The notes beneath the pieces are model-generated. The model did not search any database and had not been told where the DNA came from. It was given only the letters and a program-made list of their open reading frames with translations. DNA of 64,000 nt from Trifolium pratense (lineage: Eukaryota; Streptophyta; Magnoliopsida; Fabales; Fabaceae). The position numbers and the translations under genes were made by a program. The stretch is taken from the NCBI RefSeq assembly GCF_020283565.1, contig NC_060062.1, forward strand, positions 53,342,439 through 53,406,438, written 5' to 3'. Below are positions 48,590 through 60,430 of this stretch, in pieces (the stretch's first letter is position 1; every line of letters starts with the position of its first letter).

Positions 48590-51347
48590 ATGGATTCAAA
48601 TAGATTCTCATTCTCAGAACCATTTCTATCACATAGAAGAAAAGTTTTTTCTGGTTTTAGCTTATGTATTGGAGCTTCTTTCCTTTTATGTTCTCTTTTC
48701 TTTCTTAGTAATTCCCTCAAGGTTCCTAAAAATTCAGTCTTTCTTTCAGTTGACAACAGTTCTAACATAAATTCTTCATTTGTTTCATACCCCTTTTCTG
48801 TTAATAGTACTAATCACTCTTGTTTTCCTCAGAATAATGATTATGAGAACTCTCTTAAGAGAATTGATGAAGGAAGTGTTGTTGTAGGTAATAGAATTAG
48901 TGAAGTTAATGTGTCAAGTGTTGGAGTAGGAACACATAGTTTTAGTCCTAATAATGTGAGGAATGTATCACCGGCGGGGTCTAGCGCAAGTGGTTGGTGC
49001 ACAGAGTGTGTCAGTGTTGTAAACTCTCGAATACCGAGTTCGATTCCTAATGATAAAAAAAATGTGAGTAATGTGAATAACAATGTGACTAATGATGTTT
49101 TATACAATGCAAATACTAGTAGTATTGAGGTAGGGAATGAAGGAGATTTGGTTAGGGATAAAAATGTAACTTTACTCACTCATAGTGATGACCAAATGGA
49201 GAAAATGAACGATGGTTTATATGAAAAGTGTGATATCTTTGATGGAAAGTGGGTAAGAGATGATTCAAAGCCATATTATCCTTTAGGTTCTTGTCCCTTC
49301 ATTGATAGAGATTTTAATTGTTACCTTAATGGGAGGCTTGATCTTGAATATGTTAAATGGAAGTGGAAGCCAAATAAATGTGACATTCCAAGGTATGGAT
49401 ATGATTAAATGTTTTTTTATTAGCAACTATGAAATGTTATTATTTATTTATTTTTATAGCCAAATGCTAGAGATCCTAGGTTCGATCCTCAGTTCCATTA
49501 TAAACTAAAAAAGAAGAGATCAAAACTTGTTAGTAGCCAAAGATTTGAAATTTATTATAAATTTATGACAAATAATGTGCAAGAGGGTTTGAGTTTTTTT
49601 ATTTATTTTTATTGCAAATATGTGAAATTGGAATAAGAATGTGACAAATGATATAGTTGAATATTGTTGCATTGGTATTGCAAGTTTTGTATTTTAGACT
49701 AAATTTTGGTTTGAAGACAATTATTGATGTTACTGTTATGTGATACCTATCAGTTTGAATGCAACTGATTTTCTGGAGAGGTTACGCGGGCAGAGGTTGG
49801 TTTTTGTCGGAGATTCATTGAATAGGAACATGTGGGAGTCCCTTGTTTGTATCCTTCAACAAAGTGTCCGAAACAAGAATCGAGTTTTCGAAATTTCGGG
49901 GAAAAGAGAATTTAAAAAGAAAGGTGTATATGCTTTTAGATTCGAGGCAAGGTTCCTGTTTTTCAATCTATACTAATATTTTGTCAAGCGTGCGAGAATC
50001 TTGTAATGGTATCTTAAAATAGAATTTATTTTGGTTTGTTTTTTCAGGATTATAATTGTTCGGTGGATTTTGTTGCCTCGCCATTCCTTGTTAGAGAATC
50101 AACTTTCAAAGGCAAAAATGGTTCATTTGAGACATTAAGATTGGATTTGATGGATCACACAACCACAAGGTATCAGGATGCGAATATTATAGTCTTCAAT
50201 ACCGGACATTGGTGGACACACGAAAAAACGTCAAAAGGGTGAGTTCATTTCTTCAGTTGATATTTTCGATGATAACGTTAGAATAGAATATCCGGTTCTA
50301 AAGTAAGAAGATAAACTCAAAAGAACACAACGGTTAAACATTGAATTCGGCCAATGTTGCACACATGTCTCCGGAAACATAGTAGTGACTTTCCTACTTT
50401 TCTACCATGCAATGAATTAGTCTTTCCGAGAGCTACACCCGCACTTCTACGATCGAGTGTCTACCTACTTAGAATCGAGATAATTAAAACCATTGCCTTA
50501 GAATCGATAAATATCAATATAGCTATTATATTCTTTATGAATCTAGCAATATTAATCTCACTTGCCTTCTTGCCTTCTTTATTTATATTCTTTAATATTC
50601 CGCTCGTAATCAGCATATCGAGTTAAGGTTTCTGATATTGTTACAGAGAAGATTATTATCAAGAAGGAAACCATGTGCATCCAAGACTCAAAGCTTTGGA
50701 TGCTTATATGAGGGCTTTAACGACTTGGGCTAAATGGGTTGACCGAAAAGTTAATGCCAATCATACACAAGTTTTCTTCCGAGGGTACTCGGTTACTCAT
50801 TTCTGGTATTGTTCTCTCTTTCATAGCTTCCATGATACAACTGCATACGGACTTGATTTTGTTTCTTTGCTATCTTGGACTATAGAATTAGCTGAAGTAC
50901 TAACTGGAATTTTATGTATCGAAATTTTACATTCTAACTGTCCAATATCCTCATTCATATCCATTCGGTATATACCTTAATGTATAAATTCTAATTCCTT
51001 GTAGGGGTGGACAATGGAATTCAGGAGGACAGTGCCACAAAGAAACTGAGCCAATATACAATGAAACTTACTTACAAAAGTATCCTTCAAAAATGCGTGC
51101 GCTAGATCATGTCATCCAAAATATGAAAACCAAAGTGGTATATATGAACATAAGTAGACTTACAGACTATAGAAAAGATGGACATCCTTCTGTGTACCGT
51201 AAAGATTATAAGACATCGATGAAGCAGAACTTGTCTTCTCTATATGAAGATTGCAGCCATTGGTGCTTGCCCGGTGTACCAGATACTTGGAATGAATTGT
51301 TATATGTTTCGCTTTTAAAATATGGAAAGGGAGCTTGGAAAATCTGA
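48590..51347 (+). CDS. Trichome birefringence-like (TBL) polysaccharide O-acetyltransferase
   Basis: Five exons: 48590-49392, 49754-49946, 50048-50238, 50647-50805 and 51005-51347, giving 562 aa. An in-frame ATG at 48575 would add five residues. A Golgi type II anchor is likely (about 23-47, [21 protein letters not shown]), then a Ser/Asn-rich low-complexity stem (about 48-205). The PMR5N domain starts near 212 ([20 protein letters not shown]). The PC-esterase domain has the GDS motif ([14 protein letters not shown], about 284-297), [19 protein letters not shown] and the DxxH motif DCSHWCLPG (about 531-539). The family acetylates xylan, mannan or pectin in the Golgi. It looks closest to TBL5/TBL6, from memory. 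The intron after FRFE uses GC-AG (GAG|GCAAGG); the others are GT-AG. Introns 1 and 3 contain repeat debris. Confidence 0.92.
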
Positions 51348-53139
51348 GCCTATGTAGCACCGACATTACTTACTGAAGGCGAGGTTGATGTCCAACAAGA
51401 CACCGACACATTGGTTAAATTCAATTATTCCATCTTCTCAAATTATTACTGGTGTCGGCGTATTCGTGTTTGTGTCATGTCTGATGTTCATGTTTGTGTC
51501 GGTGCTGCATAGATCTGAGCTAAATTCCTTTCGAACAATCCACAACCAGTTTCTGATTCTTCATGCATTTTCTATATATGTTTTCTATTTGAATATCCAT
51601 CTTAAAGGAGTCATGAGTTATTATAGTTTGATTAGAATGACAATTTTTTCCAGTGATCCATTGGATTGTATTGTAAAAGTATACATGTGTGGTGTGTGAG
51701 AGTTTGATCTTGTTGGAGTCATTTTCTTGAGGGGTTTTGTTTGTAATAGAAAATGTTGTCTCTTAATCTCAACAAAAGGAAGAAAAAAAAGTTACAAAAT
51801 TGTATACAAGTTCTATATTCATCTACTTAAGATTTGCATTACTTTATTTACTTTGAGCTGTACTAAAAAATTTAACATATCTGATCTTGAAATCATATAA
51901 TCAACTTGTGCATAATATGTACAATCCTAAACTTTTAAGGAACTATAACATTATTCTATTTCTTTTATTGTTTGTAAGCACTATAAGAAAAATACATTAC
52001 TTGCGGCCTTAAATTAAGGCCGCACAACAGCTCGGATTCATAGTTACTGGGTCATTGAGTTGGGATTAGTAGGCGTAAAATTATACCTTTATCAAATCAT
52101 CTTTATATAATTAACACTATTGATTTGAGTTCAGACGATCAAAATCAATGACAACATCACGCATATAATACATGGAATCTGAATCCAACATAACATAGAA
52201 AACATAAACACATAGGAAGAAACATCACAAGTTGGTAATTTGTCAAAGGAACAAACATCTTTGTTTATTACAATATATATTGTACTCCAAGAAGAACTAT
52301 AACAGAATCATACATACAAACTTACAAACATATAGCTATAAGGACCTCTAATACGGTCCATCGCCTTTTTGTGACTTGCCGGTTTACCAAGCTATAGCCA
52401 AAGTTTCTCTTCCTAGACCACAGTAAGTTTGATGAAATCATTGTGACACCATGATATGCCAAACTCGCTGTAAATCTAAACATGCACTAATTAATTCTCC
52501 TTTAATAACTAGCTTCTTATGATTCTCCATATTCTCCATGTGATTACTGATCAGAGAAAGTCAATGGTTAAGCTTATGCAATATCTTGAAGGTGGAGAGT
52601 GTGAAGGGTCATTGTGAGGACCCTTTCACTCAATTTCTCCATTTTTCTTTTAAGAACCATGAATTGATTTTTGCCAACAAAGACCCATCTCTAGCTAGCT
52701 ACAAGATTTCAGATTTGATATATAGAGAAAAAAAGTTGTAGTATAGTTTTTCCAAAATTGGTCTATGGAAAATACTAGTGGAGAAGTTAACTTCTGATCA
52801 TTGCTTTAAATAGGTGTTGTGAACTAAGCAGTGTTTCAACTATTCATTATCCAAATACATAATTATTTTTCTTCCAAACCATAATAAAAAGTTGCAAAGT
52901 AATGAGATAAGCTGCCTCTTCTCATTATGTTTCTCCTCTCTTTTCTTTTTTTTTTTTGTTTTTTTTATCATCAGAAAAGGGTAGTTTTGAGTCATTTTCT
53001 GACTTTTTTTCTCTCATTTAACATAAATAAGTGGTTTTCGCGTAGAATATATATGTTTTAATCGACTTTTCTTGATTTCTTACCACCTCAGTGCAGTGTT
53101 TTTTGATTTCTCGTTTTGGTGAATATGTGTATTAGGTCA
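51348..53139. other. Intergenic
   Basis: The 3' region of the TBL gene is followed by AT-rich sequence. 52000-52020 has a short palindrome (GCGGCCTTAAATTAAGGCCGC). 52330-52620 is less AT-rich but shows no reading frame or RNA structure I recognise. Confidence 0.5.
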
Positions 53140-53285
53140 TTATTAATCTTCGTCGGGAAGTTGTGGGGCACACAAGATGAATTTTCTTCTTCCAACCGAA
53201 TTTTTTTCATATGCATGAACCAAAAGTCGAACCTCTGACCACATAATTAAGGGGACCAAGACTCTATCAATTCATTGTTGGTAAT
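53140..53285 (-). repeat. tRNA-derived SINE, family 1 (second copy)
   Basis: Matches 12290-12430 in the same order: box B-like GGTTCGACTTTTGG, then TCATGCATATG, CGGTTGG and TGTGTGCCCCACA on the minus strand. Confidence 0.6.
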
Positions 53286-53451
53286 TTGTGTTTGTATCTA
53301 ATATATACTCTATCAATTTAGATAAATGAATATATTATTTTTTTAAAATAAAAAATACGGTATCCAATAAAATAATTAAAGTATCAAATCCTTGTTGGAT
53401 TTTATTTGACAATCTTAACACTAACCTAATTACCCAATCTTTATTTATTTG

Positions 53452-54054
53452 TAGGGTTGGGACAGGCCAGGCCAGGCCAGGCCTTGACAGGCCTGAGCCT
53501 GGCCTACGATTTTTTTTCAGGCCTAAGCCTGACATGTGGCCTATCAAATGATATTTTTTTTGGCCTGGCCTGAGCCTTTTAAAAGCCTGGCCTGGCCTTG
53601 TAGCCTGTTTAAAAGCCTGTGTTACATTAAAACTTCTCTATATAGTTTTTTTAAATAGGCTAAACAGGCCTTAAAAAGTTCACATTTAAATTTTTATAAT
53701 TTCTACAACATTAAGAAAAAGCTAATAATATAATTAACACAATAATTAAAAACTAATCAAATAACAAATACGATTACGAAAAGTCGCAATAATTAAAAGC
53801 TAATAATATTTATATAAATAATATTTTTTTTATAAGATATAAATAATAATATTATATAAATAATAATTATTATAAACAGGCCGGCCTATCAGGCTTCGTA
53901 AGCCTTTTTAGAAGCCTAAGCCTGGCCTATTTATGTAAACAGGCCGTTTTCAAAGCCTAAGCCTGGCATTTTTAATAACCAGGCCAGGCCAGGCCAGGCT
54001 TATATAGGCCAGGCCGAAGGCCCCTGTAGGCCGCCTGGCCTATTCCCAACCCTA
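53452..54054. mobile_element. hAT-type MITE with AGGCC repeats
   Basis: The ends TAGGGTTGGGA and TTCCCAACCCTA are flanked by TTTATTTG (53444-53451 and 54055-54062, 8 of 8). Both ends carry dense AGGCC/GGCCT words (many per 150 bp), and the core is AT-rich. Confidence 0.9.
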
Positions 54055-54062
54055 TTTATTTG

Positions 54063-54653
54063 AAATCTCCTTTGACACTGACCAACACTAGAGCCACCTA
54101 ATTGATTTTTTTTCTCCCTTTAGGTATATTTTTCAATTTTGGAGAAATTGGAGAAGGATTTGAATAGAGGTAAGGGTTAGAATTGAAATTTCTCTAGCCA
54201 AGACAGAGTGAGAAGAAGATGTTGCACCGATAAGTAATTGATATATTTTGGTAAAAAAACGGTTTCAAGTTTGTTAGCCAAAAGTAGAAGAGAACTTCTG
54301 CAACGCAGAACAATGAAAACGACGGGTCATCCATTCATCTGTTTAATTGCTTTTAATATTTTTTTAAAACAAAACAGACCGGGGTTGTTTGGGCCGAAAC
54401 GGATTGGACTGTTGGGAGGGAAAAGAAATTCAAACCGGTGGCCAAAAGAAGCAAAGTTTTTGTCATTTTGTCCAGCTAGGATTTCTTCTGCTGCATTGTG
54501 TGATTGACACATGGCAAAACTTACCCTAAAGTTGTGTTGAATTTGTGTAGTTAGAATGATTATCCAGAATTTCGTAATTTACATCATCTGAAGTTCATTC
54601 TTCCGTGTTTCAACTCGAATCTTCTTATCAACGTGCTTGAGAAATGTCGTATT
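54063..54653. other. Upstream region of the split gene relic
   Basis: No domain found. 54360-54510 gives only short opposing open frames. Confidence 0.45.
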
Positions 54654-54957
54654 CTTCGGGTTCTCATAATCCTGAGCAACAAGGTTTGTTGAACTCTCAA
54701 GTTTAATTCATTCAATCTTTGTTGTGTGTGTCTATGTACACATATGTATGTATTATTCTATAAACACATGTTTTTGAGTTATCTTGTCCCATGTTGCTGG
54801 TAGGAGGAACCATCACATCACCTTTAAGAACATGGGAGCCACACTCAACAAACACCAATTGCTAAATGTCTCAAATCCCACCGACCTATATTCACATAGA
54901 AGGATATCATGGATTTGAAGATGAGCTTATTTTTGTTGATATTTCAATGGACATAAG

Positions 54958-57837
54958 TTTTGGATATGCCTTGAAATCTCAGTCACAAGAAGTCAGAAAA
55001 ATCTTTGTTGAATCTTTTTGCATCTTTGATGTTTTGAAGATTTTTTGGGAAAAAAATATATTTTCTTGGAAGATACTTTGACTTAGATTTGTTTTATTTT
55101 AAAACAGATTTGTTACTAATTTTTGGCATATTATGTTTCTATAAATAGGGAGTGCTTTATTCATAGAAAAACAGAGAGAGAGAAAGGGAGCAACAATGTA
55201 GAGGCAAGGATTAGGGTTTGCCACCACACAAGGGCTAGGGTTTTAGAGAGGAAATAAAGTTTTCTCTTGGTATAACTCTAGGGTGGGAGAACTATCTTTG
55301 TGGTACACCTTGGGAAACACTTATCAAATTGAGTCTCTTGGCCACGGGAAGAGATTCGGGATTTGGGTAGAATTAGGATTAATTCTTGTAACCCAATTGG
55401 AAATTTCTTTGTAAAGTTACTCGTTTGATATAGTGGAACGGAGGGGCTGCTCTCTCCCCCAGACTAGGTCATTATTGGACCGAACTGGGTAAACAAATTA
55501 TCGTGTTCTTTCTTCTCCTTTATCTTGTTTATCGGTTATTATTATTGCTTATTCCGCATAATCATTGGTTGTCGTTCTATTGCTCCACACATCAAGTTCT
55601 TTTATTGGTGTGACTTTTAAGACGAATTCACAACAATTGGCGCCCACCGTGGGGCAATCGGAACAATTTGAAGTGAGCACCATGGGTTTTAAGTCGGATA
55701 TCGAGGGACTTTCCAAAAGCAATTTGGAATTGTGGAAAGTGAAGATGGAAGCAATTTTAATGTTCGGGATGATGGATAAAACATGGAGTGTTGTTATCCG
55801 GTGCCTCGAAGATAAAAGGTTAATGGAGATCGCGAAGAAGGTCGGCCTGGAGAGGCGGTGGTAATAATACTCAACATCAGCCTGGAGAGGCGGTGCTAAG
55901 AATACTTGGGTTACTTCTTAAACAACTTTATTATTTTGTAGAGGTGCTAGTGGAAGTTGAGAACCGGTGGAGTATTTGGGTCATGGACTTTTGATGCTCC
56001 TATCACATGTGTTCAAAGAATGAATACTTTGAGACTCTAGAGTTAGTTGAAGGTGTGGAGTTGTTCATCTTGAAGACGGAAAGCTTGAAGGTTCAAGGTA
56101 TGGGTTCAGTTTGTCTTACGAAGTTTGACAATCGTGAGTTTCTTTACACGATGTGAGGTATGTTTCTGAACTTAGATGCAAAGATAGTTGGTCATGCATC
56201 TATAACTAGTGGTGACTCTCATAATGTGGTTGAGTTGTGGGACTTCGGGTGGACCTGTTAGTGACATGAGTTTAGTTGGACTAGTGAACAAGGTTTACTA
56301 GGTGTTGAACTGAACTGGAATTGTTGGAGACTAACAATAGCTTGAAGTATGTTTCAGAGGAGTTGAATAGGCCTTGCGTTTTACAAGGTGGAGATCATGG
56401 TGGGTATACTTTGGTGGAAACTCGGTTTGAGGTGGAGTCTTCCAATAGTGGTAGACAGTCAACATTAGCTCTTGGCTATCTAATCGGAGATAGGGAAGAG
56501 AGTGGTATTGTTGAACCAAAGGGGATGACCATGGAGACCTTGTGGATTATGTTTCAATTGTGGCTGAAGAAGTGCAAGACCTTGAGAGGATCTTCATGGA
56601 GGCAATTGAAAGCAACAGGTGATCAGACTTGGTAACTTGTGAGACTGCTGGAGGTAGTTGGATACAAGGAGAGTTTGATGTTGCAGCTTGTGAAACCACC
56701 TAAAATTCCAAGGTTGGTTTGGAGCCAAGCAAAACTTCGAGAGTACGGAAGGCATTCCGGGGTCGAAGAGTGGTGAAGGCTTGTAGGGCTATCGCAAAAA
56801 TCCATGGATAGTCATAGGCAAGCGATTCTTCAGGAGGACGGAAAAGGCACAATCCGGGGGCTGAAGAGGGATGGTGGAGCTTGTTGAGCTATCTAAAATG
56901 CCGATGATAGTGGGGAACAAGCGTTTCTTCAGGGAGGTACGGAGTTGACCACTTCGGAGTCTGAAGAGGGTGCGGTGAATCTTGTGGGGCTACCTAAAAT
57001 CCTATGGTAGTGGGATGCAGGATCTTCATGAGAGCGGAAGGCATTCCGAGGATGAAGAGGGAGGTACAATCCGGTGATCTTGAATAGAAGATTCAAGATG
57101 GAGAGAGCAGCACGGTGGTTGATATGGGATCACCATCGATTTAAAGGCAAGGTGGAGAATTGTTGGATATGCCTTGAAATCTCAGTTACAAGAAGTCAGA
57201 AAAATCTTTGTTGAATCTTTTTGCATCTTTGATGTTTTGAAGATTTTTTGGGAAAAAAATATATTTTCTTGGAAGATACTTTGACTTGGATTTGTTTTAT
57301 TTTAAAACAGATTTGTTACTAATTTTTGGCATATTATGTTTCTATAAATAGGGAGTGTTTTATTCATAGAAAAACAGAGAGAGAGAAAGGGAGCAACAAT
57401 GTAGAGGCAAGGATTAGGGTTTGCCACCACACAAGGGCTAGGGTTTTAGAGAGGAAATAAAGTTTTCTCTTGGTATAACTCTAGGGTGGGAGAACTATCT
57501 TTGTGGTACACCTTGGAAACACTTATCAAATTGAGTCTCTTGGCCACGGGAAGAGATTCGGGATTTGGGTAGAATTAGGATTAATTCTTGTAACCAAATT
57601 GGAAATTTCTTTGTAAAGTTACTCGTTTGATATAGTGGAACGGAGGGGCTGCTCTCTCCCCCAGACTAGGTCATTATTGGACCGAACTGGGTAAACAAAT
57701 TATCGTGTTCTTTCTTCTCCTTTATCTTGTTTATCGGTTATTATTATTGCTTATTCCGCATAATCATTGGTTGCCGTTCTATTGCTCCACACATCAAGTT
57801 CTTTTATTGGTGTGACTTTTAAGACGAATTCACAACA
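54958..57837 (+). mobile_element. Young deletion-derivative copia element, 2.88 kb
   Basis: LTRs 54958-55635 and 57161-57837 (about 678 bp) differ by eye at about seven bases plus one indel. The target duplication is ATAAG (54953-54957 and 57838-57842). The 5' LTR is followed by a TTGGCGCCCACCGTGGGGC primer site, and the 3' LTR is preceded by GGCAAGGTGGAGAAT. The interior keeps only pieces: a Gag start (55683 on, FKSDIEGLSKSNLELWKVK), degraded protease and pre-integrase stretches (about 55970-56310) and a YLIGDREESGIVEP-like Pol linker near 56478. It must depend on a full-length partner. Confidence 0.88.
56650..57080 (+). repeat. About 100-bp degenerate tandem repeats in the copia interior
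   Basis: The order 'ATTCCGGGG..GAAGAGGG', 'CTTGTNGGGCTANCTAAAAT', 'GATAGTGGG', 'TTCTTCAGGAG' is repeated about four times with many substitutions, just before the purine tract. Confidence 0.65.
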
Positions 57838-58705
57838 ATAAGGAACAAACAAGTACCATTCTATCAAAAGATTAACAAATATATCAAAGGGCTCTGTCAA
57901 ATGCCAACTTAAATTTGACCTAGATGGATCTCCTTAGGGCCCGTTTGATGCACAGGATAAGAGACAGGATAGGATAATTGTATCATATTCTGCCGCAATC
58001 CAGTGTTTGATGATACAGCAGGATATGATAAGTTAATCCTGAAGCTTATCATATCCTGTCTCTCTAGTTATAATTTTTATCCTGAATTTGAGCTGGGTTA
58101 CCAGCAGGATAGGATAAGAAGAAAAAAAAATTACTGATTTATTTGATAAAATATATTTTAAAATACATAAAATAAAATTAATAAAATATAAATAATAAAA
58201 TAATTAATTTTTAAATATATATATGTGATTTTCTCACATGGATAATTTTGTAATTTATATATTCTAAAAAATCAAAATTTTACTAAAATTACAATATTTT
58301 AAAGTAAAATGATTATTAAAAAATTGACAAATAGGGATATTAATTTAAATTTTAAAAATTAAATATAATTCTTTTGCAATAGTAGTTTTATTATTTACGT
58401 ATGAGATATATCATATATTTATTTGACTTATCTAACATGTATATATTATTGAGTTATTTATTTGATCATGATTCATATAAAAAATTAAACTTGATTATTT
58501 TCTCATGATTTTTATTTTAAATTATATAAAGTTATTTGATTACTTATTTATATTTTTTATTTATAAAATTCAAAGTATTACAAAATAATTTTTAAAAAAT
58601 AATAATTGTTTTACAAGAGTAATTTTGTCAATTAAATATGTTATATATCTTATCATATTATTATGAGCAAGTTTGTATTAAAAACAAAATATAATAGTTA
58701 TCATG

Positions 58706-60274
58706 TGTTGGAACAAAATTCACATTGGTGTGTGAATTGAAAATAAAATTGAGTCTCATATCGGGTACTGGAACATACTAGTGTGTATTTTGAGGAAATA
58801 AATTTATTAAGTCTCACAATTATTTATTTGATTTATTGTGATTTATTTTCCATTAATTTGTAACGGTTAAGTTGATGGGAGAATAACTCTATTTTATGGC
58901 TACACTAAGACTACCTACCATAGTTTTCAATGTTCTTTTTTTAGTCGATACCAATATATCATTGAAGAAGGAGTAGATTCCTTGAAATATATAGAAAATG
59001 AGATACAAGCATGGCTACGGAATATATGGTGTATTGGTTGCTGCCAAGTATAGAGATATAATTTAATCTATTTTTTGAATTGGGTTGCTAATTGCTAACA
59101 AGAAAGAAAAAAAACCAGTTGCTAAGCCACCATTATAATCAGCTTAGCATTCTCATATACTCAATTGTATTGATTTCCCTTGCTAAAACCATTTGGTAGA
59201 TTCAGAGGATTAAACATCCAATTCGTTGACGAGGCATCTAGTGCCATTATGTCTTAAGAACATGATCAGGTAACACAACTTTGTTATTATAAGAATTATG
59301 CTTATATGACTATTATTATTAGATATGTTGGCCATTGATAAATGATCATGTTCATTACTTTGAAGCTAAATTCTTAATCTGTTTAATTGGTTAGGAATAT
59401 GTATAGTATATACTTAGATTGGTGATAGCTTGAAGTTATTAATTTATATTGTTATTTGTTGTGATAATTCATTATATAAGTCTAACTTGGCGGTGGGTCG
59501 ATGAATCATATATAGAGGAAATTGAATAACTTGATATTATATAAGTTGAATATAATTTTCTATTTGTTTATAGTTCATAATCTGTCCTCTATATGACTTT
59601 GGATTAATGAAAATATAGTTTATATTGTTTCTTTATTTTCTTTATTAGAAAGATTTGCATTCGTAATTGTTTTATAGAAAAACAATGTTTATTCTATGTA
59701 TTATATATGATACTAATAATATTATTATTAGTGTTAATTGGTTTGAGAGTGATCAAAGTATCACTAGTTCCTTCAAATAAAGAATGATCTTAGTATCATT
59801 ATCCCTTTGATTTGAGAATGGTTTTAGTACCATATTGGAATGGCCTTATTGTCATTATATTGATTGATATTGTAGTATCATCAATACATGTGGTATTGTA
59901 GTACCACATGTGGTATCGTAGTACCGTTGATTCATAGATTGATGTCGCAACATCAATTTGAGTGGTATTGTAGTACCACTGAATCACCGATGAATCATAG
60001 ATTGATGTCGTAGCATCAATTCGAGTGGTATTGTAGTACCATTCAAGAAGGTGTATTCTTTGACCGATTTCTACCGTGCAGTAGCATATCGGTATACAGT
60101 TGTAACTGGACTGTTTTATCCTGGGGACGGCGTGGTTGATAGTCTGCTTGCACAATTTTGGGCAGTGCCACGAAACGTCTTAAAGAAAGCGACCTAGTTC
60201 GCGACTCAACCCAGTAATCTCTTCGGTGGCTGTAAAAATTAATTTTTAACTGTTTTTTAAATCCGAAAATAACA
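58706..60274. repeat. Candidate solo LTR or non-coding retroelement piece with hairpin array
   Basis: It starts TGTTGGAAC and ends AATAACA. The flanks TCATG (58701-58705) and TTATG (60275-60279) match 4 of 5. It contains GAGTCTCATATCGGG and AGCGACCTAGTTCGCGACTC, the kind of sequence seen in plant LTRs, and the hairpin array 59748-60043. Orientation uncertain. Confidence 0.45.
59748..60043 (+). repeat. Array of about 11 hairpins, varying stems, conserved hexaloop
   Basis: Stem/loop/stem units: AGTGAT/CAAAGT/ATCACT; AATGAT/CTTAGT/ATCATT; ATGGT/TTTAGT/ACCAT; AATGGC/CTTATT/GTCATT (one wobble); one around 59863-59885; CATGTGGTA/TTGTAG/TACCACATG; GGTA/TCGTAG/TACC; ATTGATG/TCGCAA/CATCAAT; AGTGGTA/TTGTAG/TACCACT; ATTGATG/TCGTAG/CATCAAT; GTGGTA/TTGTAG/TACCAT. 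Confidence 0.85.
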
Positions 60275-60430
60275 TTATGTTTGTTATCCTGTGTGCACCA
60301 AACATAGGATATGATAACTGAGTATAACTGTTATCTTGCTGTTATCCTATCCTATCCTTATCCTGTTTTATATCCTATCTTGTTACTATCCTATCCTGGA
60401 AACCCTCACTATCTTGTTTTTATCTGTCTT

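Larger units (their letters stand above)
54654..57912 (+). pseudogene. Small unidentified gene relic split by a copia element
   Basis: ATG at 54654 opens MSYSSGSHNPEQQ (54654-54683), then a GT-AG intron (54684-54803) and a second exon reading GGTITSPLRTWEPH before a TAA (54863-54865). The same frame continues directly after that stop (MSQIPPTYIHIEGYHGFEDE) to the retroelement target site at 54957. Beyond the element, from 57843, it runs on in phase to a TAA at 57910-57912. So it is a short coding-like frame with one nonsense codon and a 2.9-kb insertion. I do not recognise the product; a chance open frame is possible. Confidence 0.45.
57937..60430. mobile_element. TIR element with GGATA-rich ends, enlarged by an insert
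   Basis: The left end GGGCCCGTTTGATGCACAGGATA and the right part TTATCCTGTGTGCACCAAACATAGG (about 60284-60308) are inverted, each followed inward by GGATATGATAA words. Beyond the right match, more TATCCTATCC words run to about 60400. The insert 58706-60274 accounts for most of its length. Confidence 0.5.

Noticed and set aside
52374..52398. TGACTTGCCGG, the 3' half of miR169
   Set aside because: Only about 11 bases match and no complementary star arm lies nearby, so there is no precursor hairpin.
53335..54512. Short frames around the AGGCC repeats and 54238-54512
   Set aside because: The first is hAT terminal repeat DNA; the other two oppose each other and have no domain.
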